The notes under the pieces: generated by a model
What the model saw: only the letters and a program-made list of their open reading frames with translations
Databases searched by the model: none
Told to the model about the DNA's origin: nothing
Assembly: GCA_030522415.1 (NCBI GenBank)
Contig: CM060107.1
Coordinates: forward strand, 27,618,571-27,682,570
Length of the DNA stretch: 64,000 nucleotides
Direction: 5' to 3'
Origin: Channallabes apus
Taxonomy: Eukaryota; Chordata; Actinopteri; Siluriformes; Clariidae
Shown here: positions 46,740 to 60,417 of the stretch, piece after piece
Layout of the letters: each line of letters begins with the position of its first letter
Position numbering within the stretch: the stretch's first letter is position 1
Program-made: the position numbers and the translations under genes

Positions 46740-46937
46740 TTAGTGGCGCGAGCACAGTCTTCCCTGGCGATAATATGTGACTGCAATAGTGTTGCACATC
46801 CACACTAGGGCATGGTAGCCTCTCAATTGCTGGAGGAAGTGCTTTAGGGCCAGAAATAGGGCCATCATTTCGAGGCAATTGATGTGCCGCACGAGATGAA
46901 AGCCTTTCCAGCTCCATGGGGCTGGATGGTCATCCAA
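46740..46937 (-). pseudogene. DIRS RNase H fragment
   Basis: The minus strand reads HINCLEMMALFLALKHFLQQ, then LRGYHALVWMCNTIAVTYY. This is the RNase H core of DIRS polymerases (the CLEM Glu region and the Asp-bearing strand, where the expected TDNT appears as MCNT). Upstream RT motifs were not found: about 0.9 kb remains between gag and here once the MITE is removed. Confidence 0.6.
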
Positions 46938-47303
46938 AACCGCATCTTAGCCCGTAAGGGAAATGTCTGTCGTTAGCATCTGTGACGACAAGACGAACTT
47001 AGAGTGGGACCCAAAGTAGAAACTGGGGTCTGAGCCACATAGGGAGGGTACGAAGCACCTGGTGCGTAACCCTTGTTGGGGATTGGCCCTAGATTGAAAT
47101 CCCCTATCTTAGAACCAAAAATGAGCTAGGACGACATGCTGATGTCGAAGCGCTAGCTACTGAGATTGGGCCAGCCAGTCATATATGTAATTCAATACAT
47201 TCATGTAGAGAGCTAGGCAGAAATGGAAGGGTCTGATACTGGTAAGCTTCGCTCCCGAAGTGAACCTCAGGTCCTTCCCTGTGTTGTGGCAATATGAAAG
47301 TAA

Positions 47304-47999
47304 GGCTGAATCCCATTTCTACCCCTTACCCCTTCACATAGCCCTACCCCTCCGTTTGGCGCGTTCACGTGAAGGGGTAGGGGTGTCTCATTTCTCTTTT
47401 GGTTGGAGGGGGAGGGGGGAGGGGAAGGGCCAGATAGCCCTCCAAACGAAGATTTTTCAGGACCTCACTTCAAACGAAGGGCTAAGCGAAATTTTCAACA
47501 TGGCTGCTCACTCGAGCAAACAGACCCATAAATGTAAATTTTTGCCATAAATAAAGATTTTTATGACAAGTTTTCATTATATGTATATTACCTCTAGTCT
47601 TGTGTTTGTGTTTATGGTGATGTTCTGTAAAGAAATGTTTGCAAAAAAATCGCTAAAGTTTGCTAGCGGCTAGCACCGATTGCACGATATTACAAATATA
47701 TATTTTATTTTTATATTTTTTTTATAATTTATATTATGTATAGGGATGAAATACGGCGCAAAAAAACTTTGGGAGTGAGTAATCTCTCTAATTGCAATGT
47801 GTGATAAACATCGGCGCATGTCCTTTAACGTAACATTAGGAACTAGTGACAACGTATGATGACGTATAACAGTGTTGTAGTGGTGTCCCATTTCTTAGGG
47901 GAAAAATTTAAACCCTTCCCCTTTCCACTTCGTTTCAAGGGACAAGGGGAAGGGGCAAGGGGTAGGGGAAGGGGTAGAAAATAGAAATGGGATTCAGCC
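47304..47999. mobile_element. MITE with TAA duplication (PIF/Harbinger-like) nested in DIRS
   Basis: Terminal inverted repeats GGCTGAATCCCATTTCTACC and the complement at the right, with a TAA trinucleotide on both sides (47301-47303 and 48000-48002). Sub-terminal tracts of ACCCCTT/AAGGGGT form an additional purine/pyrimidine-rich inverted repeat. No transposase is present. A TA duplication is also possible, because TAA starts with TA. Confidence 0.7.
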
Positions 48000-48529
48000 T
48001 AAGCGTCCTTCAATCGATTGTCACAAATCAATCGCTTGGTAGGATTTGAGAGCAATCACTTTGACAGTCAATTTTGAAACTGTATTTATTTATTTAGATG
48101 GTGGTAAAAACCACAAAATCTGAAAAATTGGACGCAGCCCCACTGTTCCTATAGGAACTAAGCAATACCTGACTCACTATCTGGTGGGGGAACATGTTCT
48201 ATGGCCCCGTTCCTCCAGCAGCCTCTGTCAGGAGATGCACACTTTCCGGTTTCATGGAAGTGGAGACCATGCCATTCTGAAAACACGGAGAGTGATGTAA
48301 TGCTCTCACTCATCATGTGATGAGTCATGGGGGATCATGTTAGCTGTTCGGCATCCTGGAATACAGCAGGAATTTAACCGAAGAGCTAAGATGTCATTGA
48401 GGACCGGCGTCGTCCGAAACACCAAAGGCGGCAGAACTAAACATCGGTCCCGTGGTTTGCCCGGGGGGGAGGGCATGTTCTTAAAGAAGAAAATTACGTG
48501 CTCTCCCCCGGGGAAGACCCCACAATCCT

Positions 48530-50002
48530 TCAGGGCCTCTTCTTAGAGAAGAAGACGGCGCGGCAGTCTGAGCTTTTAGAGGCGATCTGTGAGGGGCGGT
48601 GAGCCGTACCCCAGTCCTTACGTGGGGGTGCGCGGCTACTGACGCTCTCCTTCTGCGCCTCTCGCCTTTCTGCGAGACTCAGCTTTGGTCGAGGCTGGGT
48701 GGCCGACGGCCTCGGCTCCTGAGTACGGCGGGGGAGAAATTTCCCAAAAGCCTGTTTATAGATATTGGCATCTCGAAACTTGGTGGCAACGGAATTAACG
48801 GCGTCGCCAAATAGGCCTGATGGTGAGACAGGGACATCAAGGAGGAATGATCGATCCTTATCCTTGATGCCCGTCAGATTAAGCCATAGATGTCTTTCTG
48901 CACACACAAGGGATGCCATAGAACGGACGATAGCACGGGCTGTTTGTTTAGTCGCACGCAGGGACAGATCAGTAGCTCGGCGTAACTCTGTGAATGCTTC
49001 TTGATCCACAGTGCCGCTCGTGCTCAAATCATTCAGCAGATCAGCCTGGTACGCTTGCAAAACCCCCATGGTGTGCAAGGAAGCGCCAGCCTGACCTGCT
49101 GCTTGAAACGCCTTCCCTACCAGGTTAGAAGAAATTCTACAAGGCTTGGAGGGGAGGGTTGGCTTCTTCAATAATGATGTTCCAGGAGTGAGATAGCTAG
49201 CTAGCATCTCCTCAACCTGGGGCATCATCACATAGCCCCATGTCTTAGCATCAAGGATGTTGGAAAAGAACGAGGTTGGTGGTACAAAAATACGTGATGA
49301 AAAAGGTTTATCCCATGAACGGGATAGTTCACTATCAAAAAATGGGAGAGAGCGGCGTTTTGGCGCCCTCTCCTGGCCCCCCGACAGAAATCTGTTGTCT
49401 AATTTTGAGTGTGTGGTGAGAGCTTGCTCCTGTGGCCAGTCAATGTGAAGCCGTTCGACTGCACGCGTTATGACTTCCAGCAACCTTTCATACTCTCTGT
49501 CATTGCTAGAGGGTCGTTCTGAGGTGGCTGCTGCCATTTCTACAGAAGCAAGGGACAGGGTCTCTTTCATCGACTCATGAGAAGCACTGAAGTGCTCGCA
49601 TGAAGTGGATGGAGAGACTACGCGATCGGGAGAGGAGTCGAGAGAAAGGAGAGGCTCCGTCTCTCGTGCCTCGGCCAGATCAACCTGTGATCCCCAGGAA
49701 TGCAGCGCGGCGCGTGGTTCCCTGAAGAACGCAAGGCGCGCGCGGAGCATTTTTACCGGGAGATTGTCACAATGGTCACACTCTCCTTTAAATCCATCGA
49801 GAGCGTGGCTCTCACCCAAGCATTTAAAACAAAGAGTGTGTGTGTCGCCTTCGGAGAGATAGTTCTCACACGGACATACAGCGCTAAACTCCGCCATTAT
49901 CTCAGTGATAATTTTAATTTTTAAAGATATTTGTTTTAAATGCGGGTTTTTTTGTTTCTTTTTGGGCTTGCACACGTTGCGTTCACAGTATCGTGAAGAC
50001 AA
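48530..50002 (-). CDS. DIRS retrotransposon gag-like protein
   Basis: Open frame of 490 codons. The family start is more likely the internal Met of MAEFSAVCPCENYLS at about 49897, giving about 455 aa, because the preceding residues are Lys/Asn-rich UTR-like sequence inside the terminal-repeat border. The N-terminus has Cys/His-rich CPCENYLSEGDTHTLCFKCLG and CDHCDNL. The central part has WGYVMMPQVEEMLASYLTPG. The C-terminal half has GKAFQAAGQAGASLHTMGVLQ, TDLSLRATKQTARAIVRSMA and WLNLTGIKDKDRSFLLDVP, all typical of DIRS gag. It is uninterrupted, unlike the rest of the element. It would form the particle of the retrotransposon. Confidence 0.85.
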   Translation of the reverse strand: MSSRYCERNVCKPKKKQKNPHLKQISLKIKIITEIMAEFSAVCPCENYLSEGDTHTLCFKCLGESHALDGFKGECDHCDNLPVKMLRARLAFFREPRAALHSWGSQVDLAEARETEPLLSLDSSPDRVVSPSTSCEHFSASHESMKETLSLASVEMAAATSERPSSNDREYERLLEVITRAVERLHIDWPQEQALTTHSKLDNRFLSGGQERAPKRRSLPFFDSELSRSWDKPFSSRIFVPPTSFFSNILDAKTWGYVMMPQVEEMLASYLTPGTSLLKKPTLPSKPCRISSNLVGKAFQAAGQAGASLHTMGVLQAYQADLLNDLSTSGTVDQEAFTELRRATDLSLRATKQTARAIVRSMASLVCAERHLWLNLTGIKDKDRSFLLDVPVSPSGLFGDAVNSVATKFRDANIYKQAFGKFLPRRTQEPRPSATQPRPKLSLAERREAQKESVSSRAPPRKDWGTAHRPSQIASKSSDCRAVFFSKKRP

Positions 50003-50189
50003 ATGAATCTGAAGTCGTTGCCGGCTAATCGATATTTATAACCTGCAGCTGAGTCTAATCAGATGACGTCACCTGACCGAGGTTATATAAGCCAAAATTT
50101 GGCGTGTTTGTACACACATGCTTCACAGCCGCCGACATGTTTCCCATAGCGTTTTCAACGCAGCATCGAGTGTAGCTTTGAAAGGGAAC
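49995..50189 (-). repeat. DIRS 5' inverted terminal repeat
   Basis: Complement of the left terminal repeat from the 'acctgcagctgagtctaatc' stretch to GCAGCATCGAG, with its own outer end GTGTAGCTTTGAAAGGGAAC. It differs from the left copy at a handful of positions. Confidence 0.85.
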
Positions 50190-52200
50190 ACTGTTTCTGG
50201 AATTCTAATGATGTTTTCAAGCATTTCTAATGATGTTTCATATTCAAAACAGTTTGATACTTTTAAGGGTTTTATTTTTTCATTCTCAGGAGTAAACTAC
50301 ATGTTTGAAGTGATGTTTTAAATGAACTCATTCGGTTTTCATACAGAAACATGAACCGATATAACACTCGTAGATGAGCATTAGCGACACTGAAGCCAAA
50401 CTAACACAGACTTTTTTAATATCCCTTAACTTACTGAGTAATGAAGCGCCGCTACTCCTTAATCGTTAACACTTCGTGGTTTTTCTCTAAGTTTCGTAGC
50501 TGAGCGCTTGTACAGCCGTGTATGCTGGTGTGGAACAGCGTGCTGTTGGTGGGCAAAAGTCAGGGAAAAGTGGGGAAAAAGATAAATACGGTTATAAATG
50601 TTTAGATCATCAACTCCTGTACAGCGTACCTAACGTTAGTTAAGCTTAATTCAGTAATGTCAGGGTGCCTCAGTATAACGTAAGCAGAAACACACTGGCC
50701 TTGCGTATATAATGTTAGCTGTCTAAAATACCTGTAAGCTAACTGAAACATATTTTATTACTAAAATAAATACTCAATAAATACTCCACAAAATAATAAA
50801 AATTCCACAAAATGGCCATCTTCACCTCTTTAGTGCAGTCTGATAGCGTCAGTCCGACAGGGGGAGGGGCGGGGGACTTATAAATCACGTGTTTTTTTAA
50901 GGCAATTAAGGTAAATTACTGGCTCAACTTGATTTTTAAAATGTATTCAGTCTGTGTCTCCAAAGTTTTCAAGAACACAGTGTTACCTGTTGTCTCAACA
51001 AATACCAATGTAAGAAGGTGGCCAACAATACAGTATTCATTCATTCAACATTTATCTAGTGTGATTCGGTGCATGAATGTGTGTGTCTGTTGGTTTTCAG
51101 CAAAGACCCTGGTGTCTTCAACAACATAGAGTAACTTCTACTAAACAATGATCACTGATGTAAAGTTATAGATCATTGCAGCCAACCATCACTTAGTGAC
51201 AATGATATGGGTGAATATAATGTTACACATTATACCCTTAGTCTTTAGTAAATAGATAACCTTAAATTGAGTCAATTTAAGGTGAAAAGAGAGCATCTCG
51301 AGAATTTCCTGGCTCGATTCTATGGATTTAATTTTTTTCTATGTGGATATCCAAAACAAGCATGTAGGTGGATTATGTCCTCTAAATTGCTGCTTGGTTG
51401 GTGCACTATGCCAAGTAACGCCCAGTGTTTCCAGTATAGGCTCTTTATTTGATGCCATGAACATTTTGTTCCATTACCCTATCCATCAACAGAAAGCGAC
51501 AAGCCTTTTTTTTGTGATGGAATATTCTCAGCACAACAGTGATAGTTGATATTGTGAAATTTGTTTAAATAATTTTCTATCCTTTGCATTTGCTTTGTAA
51601 TGTTGTGACCATAGGCTGCTTTGGAGATATTATTTGGTCTATTTATTCTGGGATGTACCTGATGCACTTATTCATGAATAGCATGTACATGGCAGGCATA
51701 GCATAGAAGAATGAGCAAATTGTAATAGATATGCTGTAGTAAGTATCAGATGGAGGCAGATGATTCGCTGTGGCGACCCCTGAAAGGGAACAGCCGAAAG
51801 ACAAAGAAGAAGAAGTATCAACTGGTAACATTAATTTCCATGCAGTCAAGCTCCATAAATTTCGACTTGACATTTACTCAAACCAAACCTGGGTATATAG
51901 TTTCTCTTTCCAAATATATGTGGCCAGTGTTGGAAAGGTTACTTTTAAAATGCATGTAAGGGTATACATTCTGTAATCTGTAGTAAAATAAAATCTAAAA
52001 GAAATCTTTACGACACTTATTATGACGTGTAAATTAGTGTTTTAAATGGCATTTGTAACGTATAATGTTACATTACTATAATCTGTGGTAAAGTAGATTA
52101 CAAAATAGACTTTCCGAATACAGTACTGTATAAGAATGCAAACTGACTTCGCCAGCGCCCTCTACAGGATATCTGATATTGATCGGAGAGGCGGGCTGTA
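50190..52200. other. DIRS-DNAJA4 intergenic region
   Basis: Mostly AT-rich DNA with no recognised exon. The only identified repeat is a LINE 3' tail at 51749-51814. A moderately CpG-rich stretch at 50450-50560 has no visible gene. Confidence 0.45.
51749..51814 (+). repeat. 5'-truncated LINE 3' tail
   Basis: Only the last about 65 bp of the RTE-type LINE seen at 28008-31645 ('tgtggcgacccctgaaaggg' plus (AAGAAG)n). An AAGTATCA direct repeat lies on both sides (51741-51748 and 51811-51818), as expected for an early-terminated reverse-transcription insertion. Confidence 0.72.
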
Positions 52201-52348
52201 GAAATTTCTTGTTCCTCAAAGCTCCAGAAAGTTCTGCAGCTCCGTTTATACAGCGCTCAGCGGCCATTTTCATTCAGTCACATCCGACCGGCCGGGCTCA
52301 CTGTTAACAGCACAGGGAACGAGGCAGTTCATTAAGGAAACATATACG
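52201..52348 (+). promoter_or_regulatory. DNAJA4 promoter with heat-shock-element-like repeats and non-coding exon 1
   Basis: Two inverted GAAnnTTC blocks: GAAATTTC at 52201-52208 and AGAAAGTTCT at 52226-52235. A TATA-like TTTATA follows at 52245-52250. A non-coding first exon then ends at 52348 with donor GTAAGT, and the next exon begins at 52625, 10 bases before the start codon. Heat-shock-factor control is typical of HSP40 genes; its use here is an inference. Confidence 0.5.
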
Positions 52349-52634
52349 GTAAGTAGTCTGTCGTTTTATTCTTAGACTATTATGACAACATCAGACTGTA
52401 GTACATAAATGCAAATATATAGAGAGTAAGCTTGGAAGGCATGACCGTTACCTATATTTAGACGTTTCCATTATATATATTTTTAGTAAGGTTATATCTA
52501 CACATATTTTATTCTGCCTGCCTATGGCTGTGCACCTGTTAATATGGCGTGTACCCGTATATTGCTTATGATCTGTCTCAGTGTCTGTAATTTCAAACGG
52601 CTGATCTCTGCTCCTGTTATGTAGCTTTTCAAAA

Positions 52635-55081
52635 ATGGTGCGAGAGACCGGCTACTATGACATTCTCGGAGTGAATCCGCAAGCCTCTGCGGATGAAATC
52701 AAAAAAGCATATCGAAAACTGGCCCTGAAATACCACCCGGACAAAAATCCAAATGAAGGCGAGAAAGTAAGTTGCAATGTCAGATGTCTGTGTCTATTTT
52801 CATCAGCATGTGGCACCCTGGAACAGCTGACCGCTACAGAAACGTGTGGAACTTTCTGGAAGCGCCTCGCGCTCCACTGATATTTAGGCTATGGAGATCA
52901 TTAATACAACATATGTATCTAATTTAACGTAGTTACTAATGCGATTAAGTAATTTTAATTACACTATATATTTTTATGTAAGCATTTACTGTTCTGACAA
53001 ACAGCTGCCAACGGCAGGACAGACTGGTACAGTAGATCATATTTCACGATTTCCAAGTTATTTACCTGTTTTCGTTAACTGATAAAAGGCAACAAGACTT
53101 GATATATATATATTTTAAAAAAGTGTCTAAAATATAGTGTACAGAACACCTCGGTCCTAATTTGTCTTATTGTGATTGCCCCCCCTCCCCCCCTTACAGT
53201 TCAAACACATTTCACAAGCTTATGAAGTCTTGTCAGATCCTAAAAAGCGAGACTTGTATGACAAAGGAGGTGAACAGGCTATTAAAGAAGGAGGCATGGG
53301 TGGAGGAGATTTCTCCTCTCCTATGGATATCTTCAACATGTTCTTCGGTGGAGGAGGAAGAACACAGAGAGAAAGGAGAGGTAAATTATCACCCAGGTTC
53401 TACATGGTCATTCATAGGTGAAGAAGAATTTTGGCTAAACATGTGAATGAAAGAGTCCAACCATTGCTATGTTTTAAAATATACAATAATAGCAGTTATC
53501 ACATTCCATTACTATCATTAGTGACAGTTTTAAAATAGTTTTTATGTTCCCTATCTAATGTCCCCTCTCTAATTTCCATTAGGGAAAAATGTAGTTCACC
53601 AGCTTAGTGTCACACTTCAAGAACTGTATTGTGGTTCGACCAGGAAACTTGGGCTCCAGAAGAATGTGATTTGTGAGAAATGTGATGGTAAGCGCTTACA
53701 AACTCTACATAGGATAGAATCTTAAAATTGATGTTCCGCATGTGTAAGTAAACAACTACAGCCAAACGCAGTAGCTACATAAATATCTGACATTAAGAAA
53801 TGCAAAAATAAAAAATCCACTTCACATGCTAATAGTGTATTATTGAATATCTACAGTATTTAGTATTTTTCATAAGCTTTTGGAGCATTATAAATATTTT
53901 TTGCTGCAATACAGCTTTAGTAAAGCTTTAGGTCACTAAAGGCACAAAAAAAATTCAAGCATTTTTGCTAAAACATGACTAGAGTACATTGTGTTAAGTT
54001 TATTACGCTATGCTCTATAGGTTACGGAGGGAAAAAGGGGGCACTTGAGAAATGCTCAAATTGCAAAGGCAGGGGCATTCAAATTCAGGTGCAACAGATT
54101 GGACCAGGAATGATTCAGCAGATTCAGAGCATGTGCTCAGAATGCCAAGGACAAGGTGAGAAGTTCAGTGCCAAGGACCGATGCAAGAACTGCAATGGGC
54201 ACAAAGTGGAGCGCAAAAAGAAGATTCTTGAGGTCCACATTGACAAAGGTATTTGTGCCAGTGTTTAATGATAAAGACAGACTTGGGATTCTTAAAATTC
54301 TGTTTCCATTCGTTACATCCTGAGACTAAACTAATAAATTTTTTACATCAGGTATGAAAGATGGTCAAAGGATCACATTCCATGGGGAGGGTGATCAGGA
54401 ACCAGGTCTGGAACCTGGTGATGTCATCATTGTCCTGGACCAAACAGACCACCCTGTATTTCAGAGGCAAGATGACAACCTAGTTATGAAGATGGAGATA
54501 AAGCTAGTTGAGGCCCTCTGTGGGTTCAAGAAGACAATACAGACACTAGACAACAGAATCCTTGTAATCAGCTCTTCTCCAGGTATGTACAACTTTGGTT
54601 TCAAGGCTTAATTCGATAATGTACAAATGGTAGTATAATAATATGATTTCTCCATTTTCAAGGTCAAATAATAAAACACAATGACTTCAAGTGTATTCAG
54701 AATGAGGGTATGCCTGTGTACAGAGATCCATATGAGAAAGGACAGCTCATCATTCAGTTTCAGGTGAGTTTATAACATTGTCCCTGTGTAAATTCAGGTT
54801 TTCTTATAAAAGTCTACAATATTGTTTTTTTTATTTTTTGCCTAAAACTATGTATTCCACGTCAGGTTGAGTTCCCAGAGAGCCACTGGCTTCCAGAGAA
54901 CATGTTTTCTAAGCTGGAGCGCCTGCTTCCCAAGCGAGATGAGGTTATGCTGACTGATGATATGGAAGAGGTGGCTCTCTGTGAGGTGGACCATGAATCC
55001 CAGAGCAAGAAATACAGTGGAGAAGCATATGAGGAAGATGAGGGTCACAGGACCCATGGAGTACAGTGCCAAACTCAGTGA
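52635..55081 (+). CDS. dnaja4: DNAJA4, type A HSP40 (DnaJ) co-chaperone
   Basis: Cytosolic type I J-protein that stimulates HSP70 ATPase and delivers unfolded clients. Seven coding exons join in frame to 397 aa, the same length as human: 52635-52766, 53200-53380, 53583-53687, 54021-54248, 54352-54582, 54663-54763, 54866-55081. The J domain holds YYDILGV and the HPD motif (residues 34-36), then a Gly-rich linker ([14 protein letters not shown]). The zinc-binding repeats are [24 protein letters not shown] and CKNCNGHK (the last without the second Gly). The C-terminal client-binding part has [19 protein letters not shown] and [19 protein letters not shown]. The end GVQCQTQ is a CaaX box, so farnesylation is expected. 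Synteny with IDH3A and ACSBG1 favours DNAJA4 over its close paralogue DNAJA1. A non-coding exon precedes it; a poly(A) signal AATAAA is at 55637-55642. Confidence 0.93.
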
Positions 55082-56529
55082 AATTCTTCCTATTCAGTGC
55101 ATCTATGAATGCAGTTTCCTTTTTCTGTAAATTTGATACCAGAATTGTTAAATTTGTGAATGTACCCACAATTTTACTTTTCACTGAGTAGTCTGTGATC
55201 AAGAGATGACTTGAATGGATCAAACCTCTGGCTCTCCAAGTGCTTTAGCAACCCAAAGACTTTCCTACTGTTATATAAATCTTAAGGATAGGCACTGACT
55301 TTTCTTGTTAACACCTTAGAGGATCACTTTTAATGTGTATTCATGCAATCCAACATTTTGAAACATTACTGTATCATTCTCTTGCCTATTTGCCCAAAAA
55401 TCTTTTTTTTTCCCTAATATATATATTTTTTGATTGTACTTCTTACAGTTGTGCATATACCCTTTGGATGTGGGTTAGAGTGTGGTCATTCTGTTCATTT
55501 TTTAATCTTATTTATATTTTTTCTTTTGTCTCTTCTACATGAAAAAGCTCAGCACTGAAGAAGGGTATCTGTATGCTTTCTATGAAGGTAAAACCCCTTA
55601 CAATTAATCTGTGTATCAGTGAAAAATGTTTTCTCAAATAAAACATCGTTTAAATTTTTTCCTGTTCATCTCGTGCCTGCATTAAAAGTTCAATTAGGCC
55701 CAAGTTATTAGTAGCATTCAAATTAGCTTTTTTCTTAGGAACTGTTTAGGCATAGTCAGAAAGTTTCAGCACGTCCGGTTAAATTCCCCCTGTATTTTTG
55801 TTGTGAAATCCTCGTATTTTAATGCTTTTGATCTTAAGGGAGAAAGAAATGACAAAAATAAATTCCAAAGCATATATGCAATACAGGTGCTTTGTGTATA
55901 TATATATATATGTGATTATGCAAGGTGTCCTAAGAGCCAAAGAAAAAGTAAAAATTGCAGCAAGTTCTCATTGATAGCATCAGACTTTGTGGCAGTTTGT
56001 GTATACAAGAGCATTCAACACATTTTATGCATCAAAACTGATTTTACATGCAGAGATTTCCTTCTTAGAAAGTATATTTGTTAACTTGAAGATTGAAATG
56101 CCGATAAGAGCTGTTAACGCTCTCCCTAACTAGTCTCTCTATAGGTTGACAAAACTAAAGCAAAGCCCTCAGTAAAATCATAGGAGGGAATTATGTGACT
56201 GTCACAGTCCTGACGGTTTTTATGTGCTTAGTTTTTAGTTAAAAAAAAAAAAAAAAAAAAAAAAACGCCAAATGATTGTTTACTGCTCTACACAACTATT
56301 TTTTTTATTAGCCTCAAATTATGTATTGTGTTTATCATACGGATAATTGTACATTAGCCGTTAGCATAAATGTACTATAAAGATAATATTGGCTTAGAAT
56401 GACAGCAATGGTGTGATTTATCTTGCAGAAAGCAACTTCCGAGTAATTATTGTAGACAACAGATCTGTTGTGCATATAAATATATTATGAAGTTATACAG
56501 ATAACAGATATCTATATATATATATATAT

Positions 56530-56577
<48 letters not shown>

Positions 56578-56958
56578 TTATTTTATTCAGAACCCTATAG
56601 GCTATTTCAAATGTAGAGTATATGTATAATTTTTGTAAGTTTGTAGTTGGTTCAAAATTTTGTGTTTAGCTCAACATCAAATCCATAGAAGCAGAAATCA
56701 CAAAAAGTAATTTAAAAAAGTAAGTAATTATGGCTGCATGATAGGAGTTTCACTAAACATATTTAGTTTTTTCAAAGATTACATAAAGAACAGACAGAAA
56801 AGATGTACAGCCCAGATTTTATTTAATAAAGTTATACAGTAGAAGTAACCTTCCACATAGAATCACTGTAGTGACATTTTACTCATTGCAATCAATGAAA
56901 AGATAAGTAAAGTGGAACAATTTCTTTTTAATCGAAAGATCCAATTACGGTCTCCTCA
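55082..56958. other. Spacer between DNAJA4 and RPS27
   Basis: Begins with the DNAJA4 3' UTR (to about 55660) and ends with the RPS27 3' UTR (AATAAA on the minus strand at 56818-56823). It also holds a pure A25 run at 56241-56265 and a (TA)n/(CA)n array at 56512-56573. No gene was seen. Confidence 0.5.
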
Positions 56959-58760
<1,802 letters not shown>

Positions 58761-60417
58761 TTTCTTCTGCAAGCGTTTCTCTCCGACGTACACACACAGC
58801 TCTCGGTGTTAGGTTTCTCAAATGTTGCAGCTCTGTGGTTGCCAAGCACTTTTCTTAAATCCCCGCGACCGGGACTTTCCATTGTAGTTAACGTGTGGAC
58901 ATGCCTGGGCATGCCGTGATGACTAAACATATCTACTCGAAGGATAATTACTATACAATTTAGGATTTCATGTTATCTCATCGGTCTGTTTCTCAGAAAA
59001 GCCCACTAAATAAGTGATAAATCCATCATGGCAGGATGTGCTGTTATAGTAAAAAATATAGATTCTACCCACATGGTGGATTTTTTTCTGCCCTGACACT
59101 GGAGACTCCTTCACTCACTCATTGTCTACTCTGCTTTATCCTGAAAGTTAAATAAACATTTACAAAAAAAAAAACCTCTTGCACAAATATATGTTTTTCT
59201 TTTTAATTAACAAATTCAAATCTATTTATTACCCTTGATTATGAGATGATGTATCACATCCACCACTGAGAAGGATAACATTACTGTATGTAACAATGCA
59301 TTTACTCTATGTAATGCTGTGATTTAAATCACACCTGCACACTGCCAGAGCTGCTATTACTGAAAATCAATCAACACCTTCTGACTAATCGGAGGCCTTC
59401 AACAACACAGTTGAATAATATATTCTAGTATAAGGAGATATATAAAAACAATACAATGTTCTTGCTCATTTGTGGCAATGATCTACTCACTCACTTCACT
59501 CATCGACTATACTGCTTTATCCTGTATTTGGGGTTACAAGGGGCCTGGAGCCTATCCCAGGAGACTTAGGGCACGAGGCAGGGTACACCCCGGAAAGGGT
59601 GCCAATCCATCGCACGTACACACGTACACACACTCATTCTACAGGCATTTTGGGAAGGGAAATAGCCTAATCTAAAGGTCTTTGGACTGTGAGAGGAAAC
59701 CCACCAAGCACGGAGAGAACATGCAAACTCCATGCACACAGAGGCGGGAATTGAAACTGGACCCTGGAGGTGCAAGGCAACAGTGCTAACCACTACCCCA
59801 CCATGCCGCCCTGTCAAGAATGTAGACATTCCCTAATATGGATTATACACTAATATTCAATCGTAATTTTCTGTAACATTTTATAAATATAAATTATATC
59901 TGACAGCAAAATTCCTGTGGTTTTTCAAGCTTCCCTTTATTATTCAAAAGGGGTTTCCACATAACAAATAGTTTAAATTATATTCTTATTTCCATGAAAT
60001 TTACCACATTGGGCAATATGATGTAATTATATAAGATTAGTTTTGGGTTTCATAATGGGCTTGTGTAGATACTGTAGATGTTGCATTCACTTCTTCGGCT
60101 AAAATGCTTACAGTATCTGGACTCTTGAAACAGTATGTCATTTGGTCATATTTAAATTTGTTTAAATGTGTTTTTAAACCTATAATTGACCCTTTTCACA
60201 TATAGTATTATACAGAATGCATCCTAATGCTACATAAAAATAAATAAATAAATAAAAAGTCTGAGTCTGGTGAGGTACAGGGACTGCACTGAAAATGACC
60301 TAGCCAAAAATTAGGAAGTCTGGAGAACTATTCCTCAAAGCAACATTAAAAAATACATGAACGTCTGGGTCTTTAGAAGCAAAATATATACTGATTCGCC
60401 TAACTCATGTTATGTCT
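58761..60417. other. Region upstream of RPS27
   Basis: Includes the probable RPS27 promoter (58761-58920, CpG-containing). A SINE tail lies at about 59107-59146, a full SINE at 59485-59815, and the remainder is AT-rich DNA. No other gene was seen. Confidence 0.45.
59485..59815 (-). repeat. SINE family 1, near full length
   Basis: The most complete copy of this family in the window (about 330 bp). In reverse it has the tRNA-like head GGCGGCATGGTGG with GGTAGTGGTTAGCACTG and GTTTCAATTCCC, the conserved middle (CAGTCCAAAGACC), the body, and a GAGTGAGT-type tail. Confidence 0.78.

Larger units (their letters stand above)
39798..50189 (-). mobile_element. DIRS-type tyrosine-recombinase retrotransposon with nested insertions
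   Basis: Bounded by AAC at 39798-39800 and AAC at 50187-50189. Inverted terminal repeats of about 200 bp share 'gaaaacgctatgggaaacat' and the stretch to CAGATTC: left arm about 39850-40017, right arm about 49995-50161. An internal complementary region at 40056-40165 carries the complement of the left outer end joined through GTT (40115-40117) to the right outer end. This arrangement is diagnostic of DIRS elements. In minus orientation the order is gag (50002-48530), eroded RT/RNase H and tyrosine recombinase remnants. Nested within are a SINE, a Gypsy element and a MITE. Without these the element is about 4.8 kb, so part of the polymerase region is lost. Confidence 0.88.
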
